Below are positions 8,937 through 18,108 of a stretch of 64,000 nucleotides of DNA, one piece after another. This DNA is from Treponema sp. (GTDB lineage Bacteria; Spirochaetota; Spirochaetia; Treponematales; Treponemataceae), in assembly GCA_017449285.1 (NCBI GenBank), contig JAFSJX010000010.1, positions 62,001 through 126,000 of the forward strand, read 5' to 3'. Numbering within the stretch: the first letter of the stretch is position 1; the number at the start of each line of letters is the position of its first letter. The translations under genes were made by a program, and so were the position numbers. Below the pieces are notes generated by a model. The model worked only from the letters and a program-made list of their open reading frames with translations, searched no databases and had not been told where the DNA came from.

Positions 8937-9950
8937 TCAGAATAGCGATTGCTGTTCACTGCCGCGCTTACAGAATACTGTACCCGGCGCGCTTTCCCGA
9001 CACTGCTTGTATTCGGCATAATTTGCGATTACGGGCGCACCATCGTCACGGTAGCGTTGCACGGTGTTTTGCAACTTATGCGCCACATTTTTTCCGAGCG
9101 CGGCTTTTGCACGCAACTCATGCTGAATCACCTGCTCGATCCGCTCCGCATCTTTGGAAAAACATTCCGCGTGGAGCATCACATCGCGCCCGTAGGAAAG
9201 CGCGTAGTCCGCCGTAATGAGCGCGCCGCTTCCCGAAGGAGCCTGGGCCACTACAGTCACGGGAGAAAGCGCGGCAACAATGCGATTCCGCTGCACGAAT
9301 CTGAACGGCAACGCAGGAGTCCCTGGAACATATTCGCTCATCAAAAGCCCGCCTTTCTGGAGGATGCGCTCCGCCAACTTTTTGTGTGCGTTTGGCGTAA
9401 TCGTGTCGATGCCGCTCGGAAGGATTGCCGCAGTCTGCCCGTTCGCGCTCAAAAGCGTTCCCTTGTGCGCATGGCTGTCGATACCGTAGGCCAATCCGCT
9501 CACCACCGTATAGCCGTCTTCCGCCGCATCGCGCGCAAACTGTTCGGTTGCCTTTCGTGCAGAAGGAGTTGCCCGTCGCGTTCCCACCACGGAAACGCAG
9601 GGAGATTTCAGGCAGTCAAGATTGCCGCGATAAAAGAGCATGTACGGCGGGTCAGTCATTTCGGTGAGCATGGCGGGAAAATCCGCGCTGTCCCATGCCG
9701 TCCATTTGATTTCCCATGAGGAAATCAGTTTTGCCACAATCTGTGCTTTTTTTAAAGATTCCGAGCCATTCCACACGGCACGTTTTATCTCTCGGTTCAC
9801 CGAAACAGAAATGTCTTTTAGGGACAATGAGGCAAACTGTGTGCTATTTTCAAGTGTAGTCTGCAAGAGAGTCTTTTCTTTTGTGGTCAGAAACGTTGCG
9901 TCAGAAAGCATGAGACGCAACAAGAATGCGTTCTTTTCGTTCACGGGCAA
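8937..9950 (-). CDS. dprA: DNA-processing protein DprA (Smf)
   Basis: About 337 residues. It has the DprA Rossmann core: VVGTRRATPSARKAT, VVSGLAYGIDSHAHKGTL and ILPSGIDTITPNAHKKLAE, then SEYVPGTP. The family loads RecA on incoming single-stranded DNA in transformation. It is also widely kept in non-competent bacteria. The frame opens with TTG at 9950; GTG at 9944 is an alternative, and neither has a strong ribosome site. It starts 3 nt after the TPR lipoprotein stop, so it is probably coupled. A short N-terminal helical region (about 1-90) precedes the core. Confidence 0.92.
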   Translation of the reverse strand: MPVNEKNAFLLRLMLSDATFLTTKEKTLLQTTLENSTQFASLSLKDISVSVNREIKRAVWNGSESLKKAQIVAKLISSWEIKWTAWDSADFPAMLTEMTDPPYMLFYRGNLDCLKSPCVSVVGTRRATPSARKATEQFARDAAEDGYTVVSGLAYGIDSHAHKGTLLSANGQTAAILPSGIDTITPNAHKKLAERILQKGGLLMSEYVPGTPALPFRFVQRNRIVAALSPVTVVAQAPSGSGALITADYALSYGRDVMLHAECFSKDAERIEQVIQHELRAKAALGKNVAHKLQNTVQRYRDDGAPVIANYAEYKQCRESAPGTVFCKRGSEQQSLF

Positions 9951-9953
9951 AGT

Positions 9954-10688
9954 TTATCGGTTGTTGTACGCCGCGTCAAGCACGGTCTTCTTGTTTTGCT
10001 CAGCCAGTGCCTTTTTCTTTTCATCTTTAGTAAGCGAAATAATCTGGTCGTATAAATCTGCCGCCTTGTCAAAATCGTAGTTCAGATAATAGGCTTCGGC
10101 AAGTCTGAACATCGCATCGGTATTGCGTTTTTCAATGTCCAAAAACCGCTCAAGATACGGGATTCCTTTTGCACTTTCTCCCAGTTCGTAAATATAGATA
10201 ATCGCAAGACCGTACAATGCGCGACCATACCGCTCGTCAAGTTCAATCGCCCTAAGATACGCGCTTTCTGCCAGCTTCAGATAATTGTAGCGTTCTGAAG
10301 TAGTCGCTCCGCTCGCCTTAAAATCCAGCGAAGCCTTTGCCATGTAGCCCGCGCAGACTCCGACCCAGTAAAACAAATTCTGGTTCGCAGGATAAAACTG
10401 AATCGCCTTCTGAAACGAATCCAACGCCTCGCCGTACATTTTCGCATCCAGTTGCCTGGTTCCGAGCATTTTGTACCAAATTCCAATCTGTCCCTGAGCC
10501 AGTTGAATGTCGTAGATTCTGTCCTGATATTTTTTTATAGCCTCTTTCAGTTCTGCTTCGGTGGTAGGACTCCCTACGCCCTCTTCCATCTTCTGCAACC
10601 TGATTATCGTCTTTGAAGATTTATTGCATCCGCACAGTAAAAGCACCGCAAATGCGACCATAACAATGCTTTTTTTCGTCTTAGTCAT
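9954..10688 (-). CDS. TPR-repeat lipoprotein
   Basis: 244 residues from ATG 10688 (GGGAGG 5 nt upstream). The start overlaps the xer stop by 8 nt. The signal peptide ends with a lipobox LLLCGC, so the Cys is probably lipidated. The body has at least three tetratricopeptide repeats, for example YGEALDSFQKAIQFYPAN, AESAYLRAIELDERYG and YDFDKAADLYDQII. TPR lipoproteins are scaffolds; no enzymatic motif is present. Its place between a xer gene and dprA in a division cluster hints at an envelope role, but the function is unknown. Confidence 0.85.
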   Translation of the reverse strand: MTKTKKSIVMVAFAVLLLCGCNKSSKTIIRLQKMEEGVGSPTTEAELKEAIKKYQDRIYDIQLAQGQIGIWYKMLGTRQLDAKMYGEALDSFQKAIQFYPANQNLFYWVGVCAGYMAKASLDFKASGATTSERYNYLKLAESAYLRAIELDERYGRALYGLAIIYIYELGESAKGIPYLERFLDIEKRNTDAMFRLAEAYYLNYDFDKAADLYDQIISLTKDEKKKALAEQNKKTVLDAAYNNR

Positions 10689-11583
10689 GTGTCCCTCCCT
10701 TATGACCAGGAAAATAACTTTCATGTCCTTTTCTCAGCTGACTGTCATCAACATGAGTGTAGATTGTCGTTGTTGCCAAATCTGCGTGACCAAGCAATTC
10801 TTGGACGGAACGCAAATCCACCCCGCCAGCAAGCAGATGAGTAGCAAAAGAATGACGCAGTGTATGGACTTTTGCCGTTACTCCGCTCAACGCCTCCAAA
10901 TCCTGAAAACGCTTCCAAATTCCTTTGCGGCTCATCGCCTCGCCCCGATAATTTACGAATACCTCCGAAACCGCCTTTTTCCCCACCAAAGACGGGCGCA
11001 CTTCGTTCACATACAATGCCAGTTTTTCCTTGGCTATCTGACCAAACGGAACCATGCGCTCCTTGTCGCCCTTACCATGCACAATCAGAATCCGCTCGTT
11101 CAGATGCACATTCTCCGTAAGCAAGCCCGCCGCCTCACTAATGCGAAGCCCGCAGGAATAAATCAACTCAAAAAGAGCGCGGTCTCGGATTCCCAACGGC
11201 TTACTAACATCAATTGCCGCAAGAAGCGCATCCACCTGCACAGGCGAAAGCACTTTTGGCAGCGAGCGGGCAGTTTTTGGCTTGTCGATTTCTTTGGCGA
11301 CATTTTCAGTCCACAGTTTTTCACGTACCAAAAATGAGCCGAAAGAACGCAAGCCCGCGATGTCTTTTGCCACCGTCAGTTCATCACAGCCAGTCTGTCT
11401 TCTCCACACGATAAAATACAACAAGTTCTGTGTGGTGACGTTACGCAGTTTTATCTGCTCGTGAACACACCACAACAAGAACTTTTTTGCAGATTCTTCG
11501 TATGTTCGCGCGGAAAGTTCCGCAAGCCGCTCCACAGTCACCAAATCGGTATAAAACTGTGCGAGCAACGATTCAATCGTCAT
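10681..11583 (-). CDS. Tyrosine recombinase of the XerC/XerD family (second copy)
   Basis: 300 residues starting 2 nt after the ftsZ stop side of the cluster. It has an N-terminal core-binding domain (about 1-95) and a complete catalytic set: Arg147 (CGLRISE), Lys171 (GKGDKER), His240 and Arg243 (VHTLRHSF), His266 (LLGHADL), Tyr275 (TTIYTHV). The C-terminal HVDDSQL resembles XerD/XerC tails. It differs clearly from the copy at 5774-6685, so the two are a XerC/XerD pair and not a recent duplication. It lies in the same transcription unit as ftsZ, which would link dimer resolution to septation. Confidence 0.9.
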   Translation of the reverse strand: MTIESLLAQFYTDLVTVERLAELSARTYEESAKKFLLWCVHEQIKLRNVTTQNLLYFIVWRRQTGCDELTVAKDIAGLRSFGSFLVREKLWTENVAKEIDKPKTARSLPKVLSPVQVDALLAAIDVSKPLGIRDRALFELIYSCGLRISEAAGLLTENVHLNERILIVHGKGDKERMVPFGQIAKEKLALYVNEVRPSLVGKKAVSEVFVNYRGEAMSRKGIWKRFQDLEALSGVTAKVHTLRHSFATHLLAGGVDLRSVQELLGHADLATTTIYTHVDDSQLRKGHESYFPGHKGGTHD

Positions 11584-11585
11584 AA

Positions 11586-12956
11586 TTACTTAAAGTTGAT
11601 GGTACGTGAAAGCCCGTTGCGCCACAAGGCAGGCTTCTCCAAGTTGCCGTCATTTTTGAATTCTGCAGGAGGGCGCATCGAATTGCCAGAACGTGCCATG
11701 TCCTTGCCCAATGAAGAGCCGCCATTTGCCCCTGTATTGGCAGGTCTTGCCGGCTGAACTACAGGCTTTGCTCCCGCTGGTGCGGCTTGGACTGGTTTTG
11801 GCGCGATAAAATCACCGATACTGTCAAATTCCGCCTGCTTGAAATTGCCGAAAGTCTTTTTGGGATTTAAGATGTTCTCAAAATCATCCAAATCAACCAT
11901 AGTGTTTTCTTCCTGCGCCGCCGCGCCTTCATCGGTTTCAGGCTGACTTTCCTCTGCCACGGCATTTTTATCATTCTCGCGGTTAAATCCTGTCGCAATG
12001 ACTGTTACGCTGACTTTTTCACCCATCTCAGGGTCAACAACCTGACCCCAGAATATATTCGCATCCGGGTCTGCGCTCGCGGTAACAATCTTCGCAATCT
12101 CATCGGTCTCGCTCAAAGAAAGCCCGTCGCCAGAACAAATATTAATCAGGATATTCTTTGCGCCGTCAATGTGAGAATCTTCAAGCAATTTATTATTGAT
12201 TGCATTGGTCGCCGCATCCACCGCACGATTCTCGCCTTCACCTTCGCCAATTCCAAGGATTGCATCTCCCTGACCTTTCATTGCAGTGGTCACATCGGCA
12301 AAGTCCGTGTTTACATCGCCCGCCTGAGTGATAATGCTGGAAATACCCTGCACACCCTGGCGAAGCACATCATCTGCAACCAAAAATGCCTGACGCACGG
12401 GAACTTTTTTATCCACTATTTTAAGCAACTGCTGGTTCGGAATAACGATAAGCGAATCCACTTCCTCATGCAATTTTTTAATGCCTTCCTGTGCTTGCTG
12501 CATACGAACGCGTCCTTCAAAATCAAACGGGGTCGTTACAACGCCTACGGTGAGCGCACCAAGTTCGCGGGCAATACGAGCAACTACAGGAGCAGAACCA
12601 GTTCCCGTACCACCGCCCATTCCCGCAGTGACAAAAACCATGTTCGCGCCTTTTAAAATATTTTTGATTGTCTCGGTGTCTTCTTCAGCCGCTTGTTCAC
12701 CGACAACGGGTTTTCCGCCCGCGCCCAATCCTCCCGTCACTTTCTGACCGATTTGGATGCGGTTAGGGGCTTTTGATTTGCTCAACGCCTGTAAATCGGT
12801 ATTCAGAACGATAAAATCAACATTCTGAATCCGCGCGTCAATCATACGGTTTACCGCATTACTTCCGCCACCGCCACAGCCGATAACCTTGATGACCGTC
12901 GGACTCGCGACATTCAGCGCATTCCCCGAATTGTTCTCAACTTTAAACTCTAACAT
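11586..12956 (-). CDS. ftsZ: Cell division GTPase FtsZ
   Basis: 456 residues from ATG 12956 (GGGAGGAAC upstream; six codons of the longer frame contain that ribosome site). The tubulin signature GGGTGTGSA is at residues 114-122. Nucleotide contacts [14 protein letters not shown] are near 25-38, and the synergy loop NTDFADV is at 216-222. After the globular domain (to about 320) comes a linker rich in Ala, Pro and Asn, then a C-terminal peptide ending [16 protein letters not shown] that would bind FtsA. FtsZ forms the Z-ring on the inner face of the membrane. ftsA is directly upstream. Confidence 0.98.
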   Translation of the reverse strand: MLEFKVENNSGNALNVASPTVIKVIGCGGGGSNAVNRMIDARIQNVDFIVLNTDLQALSKSKAPNRIQIGQKVTGGLGAGGKPVVGEQAAEEDTETIKNILKGANMVFVTAGMGGGTGTGSAPVVARIARELGALTVGVVTTPFDFEGRVRMQQAQEGIKKLHEEVDSLIVIPNQQLLKIVDKKVPVRQAFLVADDVLRQGVQGISSIITQAGDVNTDFADVTTAMKGQGDAILGIGEGEGENRAVDAATNAINNKLLEDSHIDGAKNILINICSGDGLSLSETDEIAKIVTASADPDANIFWGQVVDPEMGEKVSVTVIATGFNRENDKNAVAEESQPETDEGAAAQEENTMVDLDDFENILNPKKTFGNFKQAEFDSIGDFIAPKPVQAAPAGAKPVVQPARPANTGANGGSSLGKDMARSGNSMRPPAEFKNDGNLEKPALWRNGLSRTINFK

Positions 12957-13033
12957 AGTTCCTCCCGCCCACACATCTTAGGAATCGTATTCCCCAGAAA
13001 TCCCCATTTCCTTATGTGTATATACGTTTTTAC

Positions 13034-14284
13034 TTAGAAAAACGATTTTTTTATTTTTTGCCACAAACTTTCGCCACGCCCCTCTTTATCCGATTCGCGA
13101 GACTTTTTTTCTTTTTTTGTCTTGCCAGAAACAAGATTTTTGTTCGCAACAACAAGACCTACCGCAGTCGCATACTCTGGCAAACGATATTCGTCCCCAA
13201 GCCCTGCAAGATTTCCCGGCACTCCAAGACGTACAGATGACGTACCAAACACCGTTTCTGCCAGTTCTACCGCGCCTTCCATCTGCGCACCGCCACCTGT
13301 CAGAATGATGCTTCCTGAAAGAGACTGAACGTTAGTACGACGCATGATTTCATCTTTTACCATAACAAAGATTTCTTCCATGCGCGGCTGAATAATCTGA
13401 CAGAGTTCTACCCGATTCGACTGCTCTGGTTCTCTACCCGCAAGCCCGGGAATAAGCACTTCACTGTTGTCATCCTCTGCAATCGGCATCCAGCAACAAC
13501 CGCTCTCAATCTTGATTTTTTCTGCGGTCGCCGTGGAAATTCCTTTTACAATGGAAATATCGTTTGTCACAAGATTTCCGCCAACCTGAATAGATGTCGT
13601 AAAAATCGGGGCATCATTGATAATCACCAGCACATCGGTCGTACCGCTTCCCAAGTCAATCAAAATTGAGCCAAGCTCTTTTTCATCATGAATCATTACC
13701 GCTTCGGTACACGCCAGCGTTTTGAGCATAACCGCATCCAGCTGAATGCCCGCACGTTCCACACATTGCGTTATGTTCTGAATTGCCGTACGCGAAGCCG
13801 TAACAATATGCACTTCCGCTTCCAGCCTAAATGCTATCATGTGAATCGGGTCTTTGTAGCCGCCCGTGCCGTCAACGATATACTCACGAGGAATGATATG
13901 GAGCATTTTCCTGTCCATAGGAATTTGCACTGCCGTTGCCGCCTCCAGAACACGCTCCACATCAGGCTGAGCAATCTCCCGATTATTTCTGCCGTGGTTG
14001 GAGACCGTAACCATTCCCTTGGTGTTCATACTTTCAATCTGCATACCGCCAATGCCCGTTACGCAGGAAACAACACAGGTGCCGGCTTTTTGCTCAACAT
14101 CATCAATGACTTTTTTGATGCAATCCATTGTTGCCTCAATATTGATGATTTTTCCAGCCCGTATGCCACTGGAAGGAACTTTTGCTATACCAACAATTAA
14201 AATAGTGCCGTCTGTATTGACTTCACCGATTACAATGCGAACAAAACTGGTTCCAATATCAAGACCTACAATTATGTTTGTCAA
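13034..14284 (-). CDS. ftsA: Cell division protein FtsA
   Basis: 416 residues. The start is TTG at 14284 with GGAGGAG 7-8 nt upstream, inside the ftsQ 3' end. It has an actin-like fold: phosphate-1 VGLDIGTSFVRIVIGEV, phosphate-2 ILIDLGSGTTDVLV and adenosine motif IILTGGGAQMEG. The C-terminal end is basic and amphipathic (SLWQKIKKSFF), the usual membrane-targeting helix. FtsA tethers FtsZ filaments to the membrane and recruits later divisome proteins. Confidence 0.96.
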   Translation of the reverse strand: MTNIIVGLDIGTSFVRIVIGEVNTDGTILIVGIAKVPSSGIRAGKIINIEATMDCIKKVIDDVEQKAGTCVVSCVTGIGGMQIESMNTKGMVTVSNHGRNNREIAQPDVERVLEAATAVQIPMDRKMLHIIPREYIVDGTGGYKDPIHMIAFRLEAEVHIVTASRTAIQNITQCVERAGIQLDAVMLKTLACTEAVMIHDEKELGSILIDLGSGTTDVLVIINDAPIFTTSIQVGGNLVTNDISIVKGISTATAEKIKIESGCCWMPIAEDDNSEVLIPGLAGREPEQSNRVELCQIIQPRMEEIFVMVKDEIMRRTNVQSLSGSIILTGGGAQMEGAVELAETVFGTSSVRLGVPGNLAGLGDEYRLPEYATAVGLVVANKNLVSGKTKKEKKSRESDKEGRGESLWQKIKKSFF

Positions 14285-14285
14285 G

Positions 14286-15125
14286 TCAAACTCCTCCGTC
14301 CGTATGACGGTCGCTCAGATGCCTAGAGTATATCACAGAACCGTATCGAAGGTCGATAAGAGAAACGTCTTTTTCCAAAGTATTTACCACATCCAGCATT
14401 ACCATCATATACTGCAACGTCTTTTCGCTCAACTGGCGGTCAACCAAAACTTTTGTCTGACTGTGCAACGGATATAAAACCAACTCATAATTGCCATATT
14501 CTTTGGGAACAACGTGAATTTCGGAGATGCCCGCAAAATAATTCTGTGTCATCTCACGGATATTTGAAATTTGATCCACAAGTCCATGGTATTTTGCCGG
14601 AATTCTCATACCTTCAGGGATATTTTCAACGGGAATGCCCGAAATGAGCGGAAGAGAAAGATTTTCCGTTGCGTTTGAAGGGGGGAACAGAATACCGTTT
14701 TTATCAATCTGAACCGAAACCGTCCGCCTGCCCTGCATAACCGTGGTCATTGCAACAGGCTTTCGCTCTGTCACAGAAAGATACACGCGGTCGGGGAATC
14801 GTTTGACAATCTGCACATCCTCGATACCAGGAACGGTCGCCACAAGTGAACGTGCGTCTCCCGCGCTGAAATTAATCCAGTTCTTTTTGCTTATCGGGGC
14901 AACCACGCTGTTCATCTCGCGCTCCGTGTAGCCGTTCAGCCCGCGCCAAAAAATCTTTACAGGCCCTAGGCATGGCATGATAAACAGATAGATTATCGCC
15001 TCAGAAAAAAGCAAGACACACAAAACGCACAGAATGACCTTAATGGCCACCGTTTTGGAGTCAGTCTTATGAGTTTTAGGAGTCACCTCGTATTCTTCAA
15101 AATTCGCAAAATTAATATCACTCAT
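14286..15125 (-). CDS. ftsQ: Cell division protein FtsQ/DivIB
   Basis: 279 residues with a short cytoplasmic N-terminus, one TM helix at about 27-50 (VILCVLCVLLFSEAIIYLF), then a POTRA domain (about 58-130: SVVAPISKKNWINF, VPGIEDVQIVKRFPDRVYLSVTERKPVAM) and the FtsQ beta domain. This is the usual DivIB/FtsQ order. Its start overlaps ftsW by 8 nt. It would form the FtsQLB complex with the FtsL-like protein at 17768-18073. No FtsB gene was seen nearby. Confidence 0.9.
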   Translation of the reverse strand: MSDINFANFEEYEVTPKTHKTDSKTVAIKVILCVLCVLLFSEAIIYLFIMPCLGPVKIFWRGLNGYTEREMNSVVAPISKKNWINFSAGDARSLVATVPGIEDVQIVKRFPDRVYLSVTERKPVAMTTVMQGRRTVSVQIDKNGILFPPSNATENLSLPLISGIPVENIPEGMRIPAKYHGLVDQISNIREMTQNYFAGISEIHVVPKEYGNYELVLYPLHSQTKVLVDRQLSEKTLQYMMVMLDVVNTLEKDVSLIDLRYGSVIYSRHLSDRHTDGGV

Positions 15126-16299
15126 ACATCAACTCCTCCGTTTTGTATTCATTACTTTCTACTAATTCCACATTTTCCAGCCGCGAAGCATTTATCATAA
15201 AACCGCACATTGCCAGCGTAAAAATAATCGACGATCCGCCCGAAGAAAAGAACGGAAGCGGAATTCCCGTCGTCGGTATCACCCCGCCAACAACCGCAAT
15301 ATTCGCCAAAGATTGCGCCACAAGACAGGTCGCAAAGCCAAAAGTCGTCAACGCGGCAAAACGGTCAGAACAAGTAAGGGAACAATAATATGTCCGCCAC
15401 GCAAACATTCCCAGCACCGCAAGGTAGAGAATCACGCCAAGCAAACCCATTGCCTCTACCCAGCCCGCAAATACGTAGTCAGACTGCACTTCCGGGATTG
15501 AATTGATACGTGTTAAGCCAGTACCGATTCCCTGCCCCCAGAATCCGCCCGCAGAAATCGCACGGTTTGCCGCCATCGTCTGATAATTTATCGTCTGACT
15601 GTAACTTTCGGGGCTGAAGAAACCAATCAGACGGTCAACACGATACGGCTTTAAAAGAACCATCAAGAATACCGCTGGAATCGCAAGACAAGAAAACGGA
15701 ATGAACCATGATAATTTTGCCCCGCTCACAAAAAACATGACCAGTCCCAGCAAAAACACGAACAAGCCCGTAGAAAAATCCTGCTGGGCGAACACTACGC
15801 CACTGAACACAATCAGCCCAAAAAACGCAGGAAAAACCGTTTTGTCCTCTTCCAGCACAATCCGCTCCTGCTTGTCAAAAAAATTGGCAAGGAACAGCAC
15901 GAGCGCAAATTTTATCGCCTCTGACGGCTGAAACGTGGAAAAATACGGGATTTTTATCCATCGGCGCGCACCGTTCCGTTCTACGCCAATACCAGGAATA
16001 AACGTAAGCAAGCACAAGATAATCGCGCCGAACACAATCATCGGAAGCAGTTTCCGCACCGCATCAAATTTTATCGACGCAAAAAAGAACAACGCCGCAA
16101 ATCCCACCGCAGAACTGATAAGCTGCCGCTCCACAAAATGAAGGGAATTGCCGAACGCCCGCTGCCCGAATCCGCTGGAGCAGAAATACAGCGTGACCAT
16201 GCCGATTCCCCACAAAAGAAACGTCAGAATGACAAGCGCGGTATCTGCCTTTTTGTATTTTTCAATCGGTCGCTCGGTAAAAAAACTGAATCGGCTCAT
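15118..16299 (-). CDS. ftsW: Peptidoglycan glycosyltransferase FtsW
   Basis: 393 residues with about ten hydrophobic segments (SEDS family). It has the signature NGARRWIKIPYFSTFQPSE, the segment GFWGQGIGTG, and PTTGIPLPFFSSGGSSII near the C-terminus. SEDS proteins polymerise lipid II. FtsW pairs with the division class b PBP (FtsI), which is not in this window. ATG 16299 overlaps the murF stop by 4 nt. In a division cluster the FtsW assignment is preferred over RodA. Confidence 0.93.
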   Translation of the reverse strand: MSRFSFFTERPIEKYKKADTALVILTFLLWGIGMVTLYFCSSGFGQRAFGNSLHFVERQLISSAVGFAALFFFASIKFDAVRKLLPMIVFGAIILCLLTFIPGIGVERNGARRWIKIPYFSTFQPSEAIKFALVLFLANFFDKQERIVLEEDKTVFPAFFGLIVFSGVVFAQQDFSTGLFVFLLGLVMFFVSGAKLSWFIPFSCLAIPAVFLMVLLKPYRVDRLIGFFSPESYSQTINYQTMAANRAISAGGFWGQGIGTGLTRINSIPEVQSDYVFAGWVEAMGLLGVILYLAVLGMFAWRTYYCSLTCSDRFAALTTFGFATCLVAQSLANIAVVGGVIPTTGIPLPFFSSGGSSIIFTLAMCGFMINASRLENVELVESNEYKTEELMYE

Positions 16300-17771
16300 A
16301 AGGCTTTCTCCTCGGTCAGAAGCGGAACAAGTCTGTTCAGTCCGATACCATTTGATCCTTTGAGCAGAATAAAGTCGCCTGCTTTTGCAAAACCATATAT
16401 TTTTTCCGCGACCTGTTTGATTGCCACATCATCATGCGAAGAAATGTATTCCGCGCGGATTCTCTGCGTCTGCGAAACCACATCGTAGGCGGCTTTCATT
16501 TCTTTTCCGATGAAGAACACGCAGTCCGCACCGCTTTGCGCGACAAGGTTACCGATAGCCGTATGCGCTGCCTTGGATTCCTCACCAAGTTCCAGCATAT
16601 CGCCCAGCACAAAGATTTTTTTCCCGCTCACCGATACATCGGCGCAGAATTCAACCGCTTTTGTCATGGAATCGGGATTAGCGTTGTAGCAGTCTTCCAA
16701 AATGGCGACCCCGTTTTTCGTGCGAACAAGATGACTTCGTGCGCCAAGTGGCTGTACGCTTTCAATGCCCGCTTTAATCTGCGCCGCAGACACGCCCAGT
16801 TCACGTGCCAGCAAAACCGCTCCCAGCGCATTCAAAAAATTATACGCACCGGGCAAATGCAACCGCATCTCAGTGCCGTCCACGCTGAACACGGTGCCGT
16901 CCAAGCCATCATCGCGCACAAATGCCACGCCATTTTCGCGCACATCTTTTCCGTAACGAATGATTTTTCCCGCAACGCCTTCGGCAAGGAAATCCGCAAA
17001 ATCATCGGCGGCAGGAATCACCGCAACGCCATTTTTATCCACATAGGTAAAAATCTTTTTCTTTTCTTCGGCAATCGCCTGTCGGGAACCCAAAATACCA
17101 ATATGCGCAGTTCCGATGTTCGTCACAATGCCATAATCGGGCTTTAAGACCGCCGCAATCTCAGCGATTTCATTTTTTCGGTTCATGCCCATCTCAAAAA
17201 GCCCCAGCTCATGCTCAGGGCGAATCTCAAAAACCGAAAGCGGTAATCCTGTCTCAGAGTTTAAGTTTCCCTTATTTGAGATGACCTTGTATTTTTGCGA
17301 GAGGAGCGCGACGGCAATTTCTTTGGTGGTCGTTTTTCCGCTGGAGCCTGTCACCGCGCATTTAATCAGATTGGGAAACTGTTCCACGTATGCGGCGGCA
17401 GCATCTTGCAAAGCATGGAGCGTGTTTTCTACGATAATAAACGCAACATCTTTGTGTTCCGCCGCCAAGTTTTCGTACAGTAAGGTATCTTTCTCGTAAT
17501 TTGCGCGGCACACAAATACCACGGTCGCGCCTTTTTCAATTCCCTGCGGAATGTATTTGTGTCCGTCCTGGTTCTCGCCAATCAGCGGCACAAAAAGCGT
17601 ATTTTTAACAACTGAACGGCTGTCTGTCACCACATTCGTAAAAAAAATTGCATCCCGCTCTTTTTTCGTTCCAATAAGCGTTCCGCCAACCGCATAAATC
17701 AGCCGCTCGCCCGTCAAAAGAGAAGAATTCGTTTTTGTTTCGTCGCCGTTCTGTCGCTCCGCCTTGCTCAT
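16296..17771 (-). CDS. murF: UDP-N-acetylmuramoyl-tripeptide--D-alanyl-D-alanine ligase MurF
   Basis: 491 residues. It adds D-Ala-D-Ala to UDP-MurNAc-tripeptide in the cytoplasm using ATP. The Mur ligase P-loop is AVTGSSGKTTTKEIA at about 140-155. It also shows LGLFEMGMNRKNEI, GIVTNIGTAHIG and ILEDCYNANPDSM, all characteristic of MurF. ATG 17771 overlaps the ftsL-like stop by 4 nt (ATGA). The other mur genes and mraY are not in this window, so the cluster is a reduced dcw set. Confidence 0.96.
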   Translation of the reverse strand: MSKAERQNGDETKTNSSLLTGERLIYAVGGTLIGTKKERDAIFFTNVVTDSRSVVKNTLFVPLIGENQDGHKYIPQGIEKGATVVFVCRANYEKDTLLYENLAAEHKDVAFIIVENTLHALQDAAAAYVEQFPNLIKCAVTGSSGKTTTKEIAVALLSQKYKVISNKGNLNSETGLPLSVFEIRPEHELGLFEMGMNRKNEIAEIAAVLKPDYGIVTNIGTAHIGILGSRQAIAEEKKKIFTYVDKNGVAVIPAADDFADFLAEGVAGKIIRYGKDVRENGVAFVRDDGLDGTVFSVDGTEMRLHLPGAYNFLNALGAVLLARELGVSAAQIKAGIESVQPLGARSHLVRTKNGVAILEDCYNANPDSMTKAVEFCADVSVSGKKIFVLGDMLELGEESKAAHTAIGNLVAQSGADCVFFIGKEMKAAYDVVSQTQRIRAEYISSHDDVAIKQVAEKIYGFAKAGDFILLKGSNGIGLNRLVPLLTEEKAL

Positions 17772-18073
17772 CGTTCACTGCCTTTTATCTCAACACGCAC
17801 GATTTCATCCGTGTTAGCCTTGTGCATGCCCAGTTCATTTTCCGCAAGATATTCAATGCGGTCAGAACTTGAAAGCACGCTTATTTCTGAAATCAATCTT
17901 TTGTTTTTTTCTACCAGTTCCACCTGCTTTGCTTCAAGAGAGCGGACTTCCGTCTTCAGTTTTGCATATCGATGCGCCTGAAACACATACAGAATGAGGA
18001 GCGCAGGAATTGCCGCAGCCGCGACATAGACGAGCATCTTATCCCGAAAATTGCGCAATTTCAGTTTATTCAT
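17768..18073 (-). CDS. ftsL: FtsL-like small divisome protein
   Basis: 101 residues from ATG 18073, which has GAGGTGG 6 nt upstream. A longer TTG-initiated frame would overlap the rsmH stop and has no ribosome site. The protein has a basic N-terminus, a single TM helix at about 14-32 (MLVYVAAAAIPALLILYVF) and a coiled coil (LKTEVRSLEAKQVELVEKNKRLISEISVL). That topology plus position between rsmH and murF is the FtsL pattern. The sequence of this family is poorly conserved, so the call is mostly topology and synteny. Confidence 0.8.
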   Translation of the reverse strand: MNKLKLRNFRDKMLVYVAAAAIPALLILYVFQAHRYAKLKTEVRSLEAKQVELVEKNKRLISEISVLSSSDRIEYLAENELGMHKANTDEIVRVEIKGSER

Positions 18074-18108
18074 CTTTTCCACCTCATTCAGTCGCCTAAA
18101 AATCTTGT

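Noticed and set aside
8236-9021. 261-codon plus-strand frame spanning the topA 5' end and into dprA
   Set aside because: Antisense to topA and dprA, no motifs and no ribosome site.
16434-17147. 237-codon plus-strand frame
   Set aside because: Antisense to murF, His/Arg/Phe-rich shadow composition.
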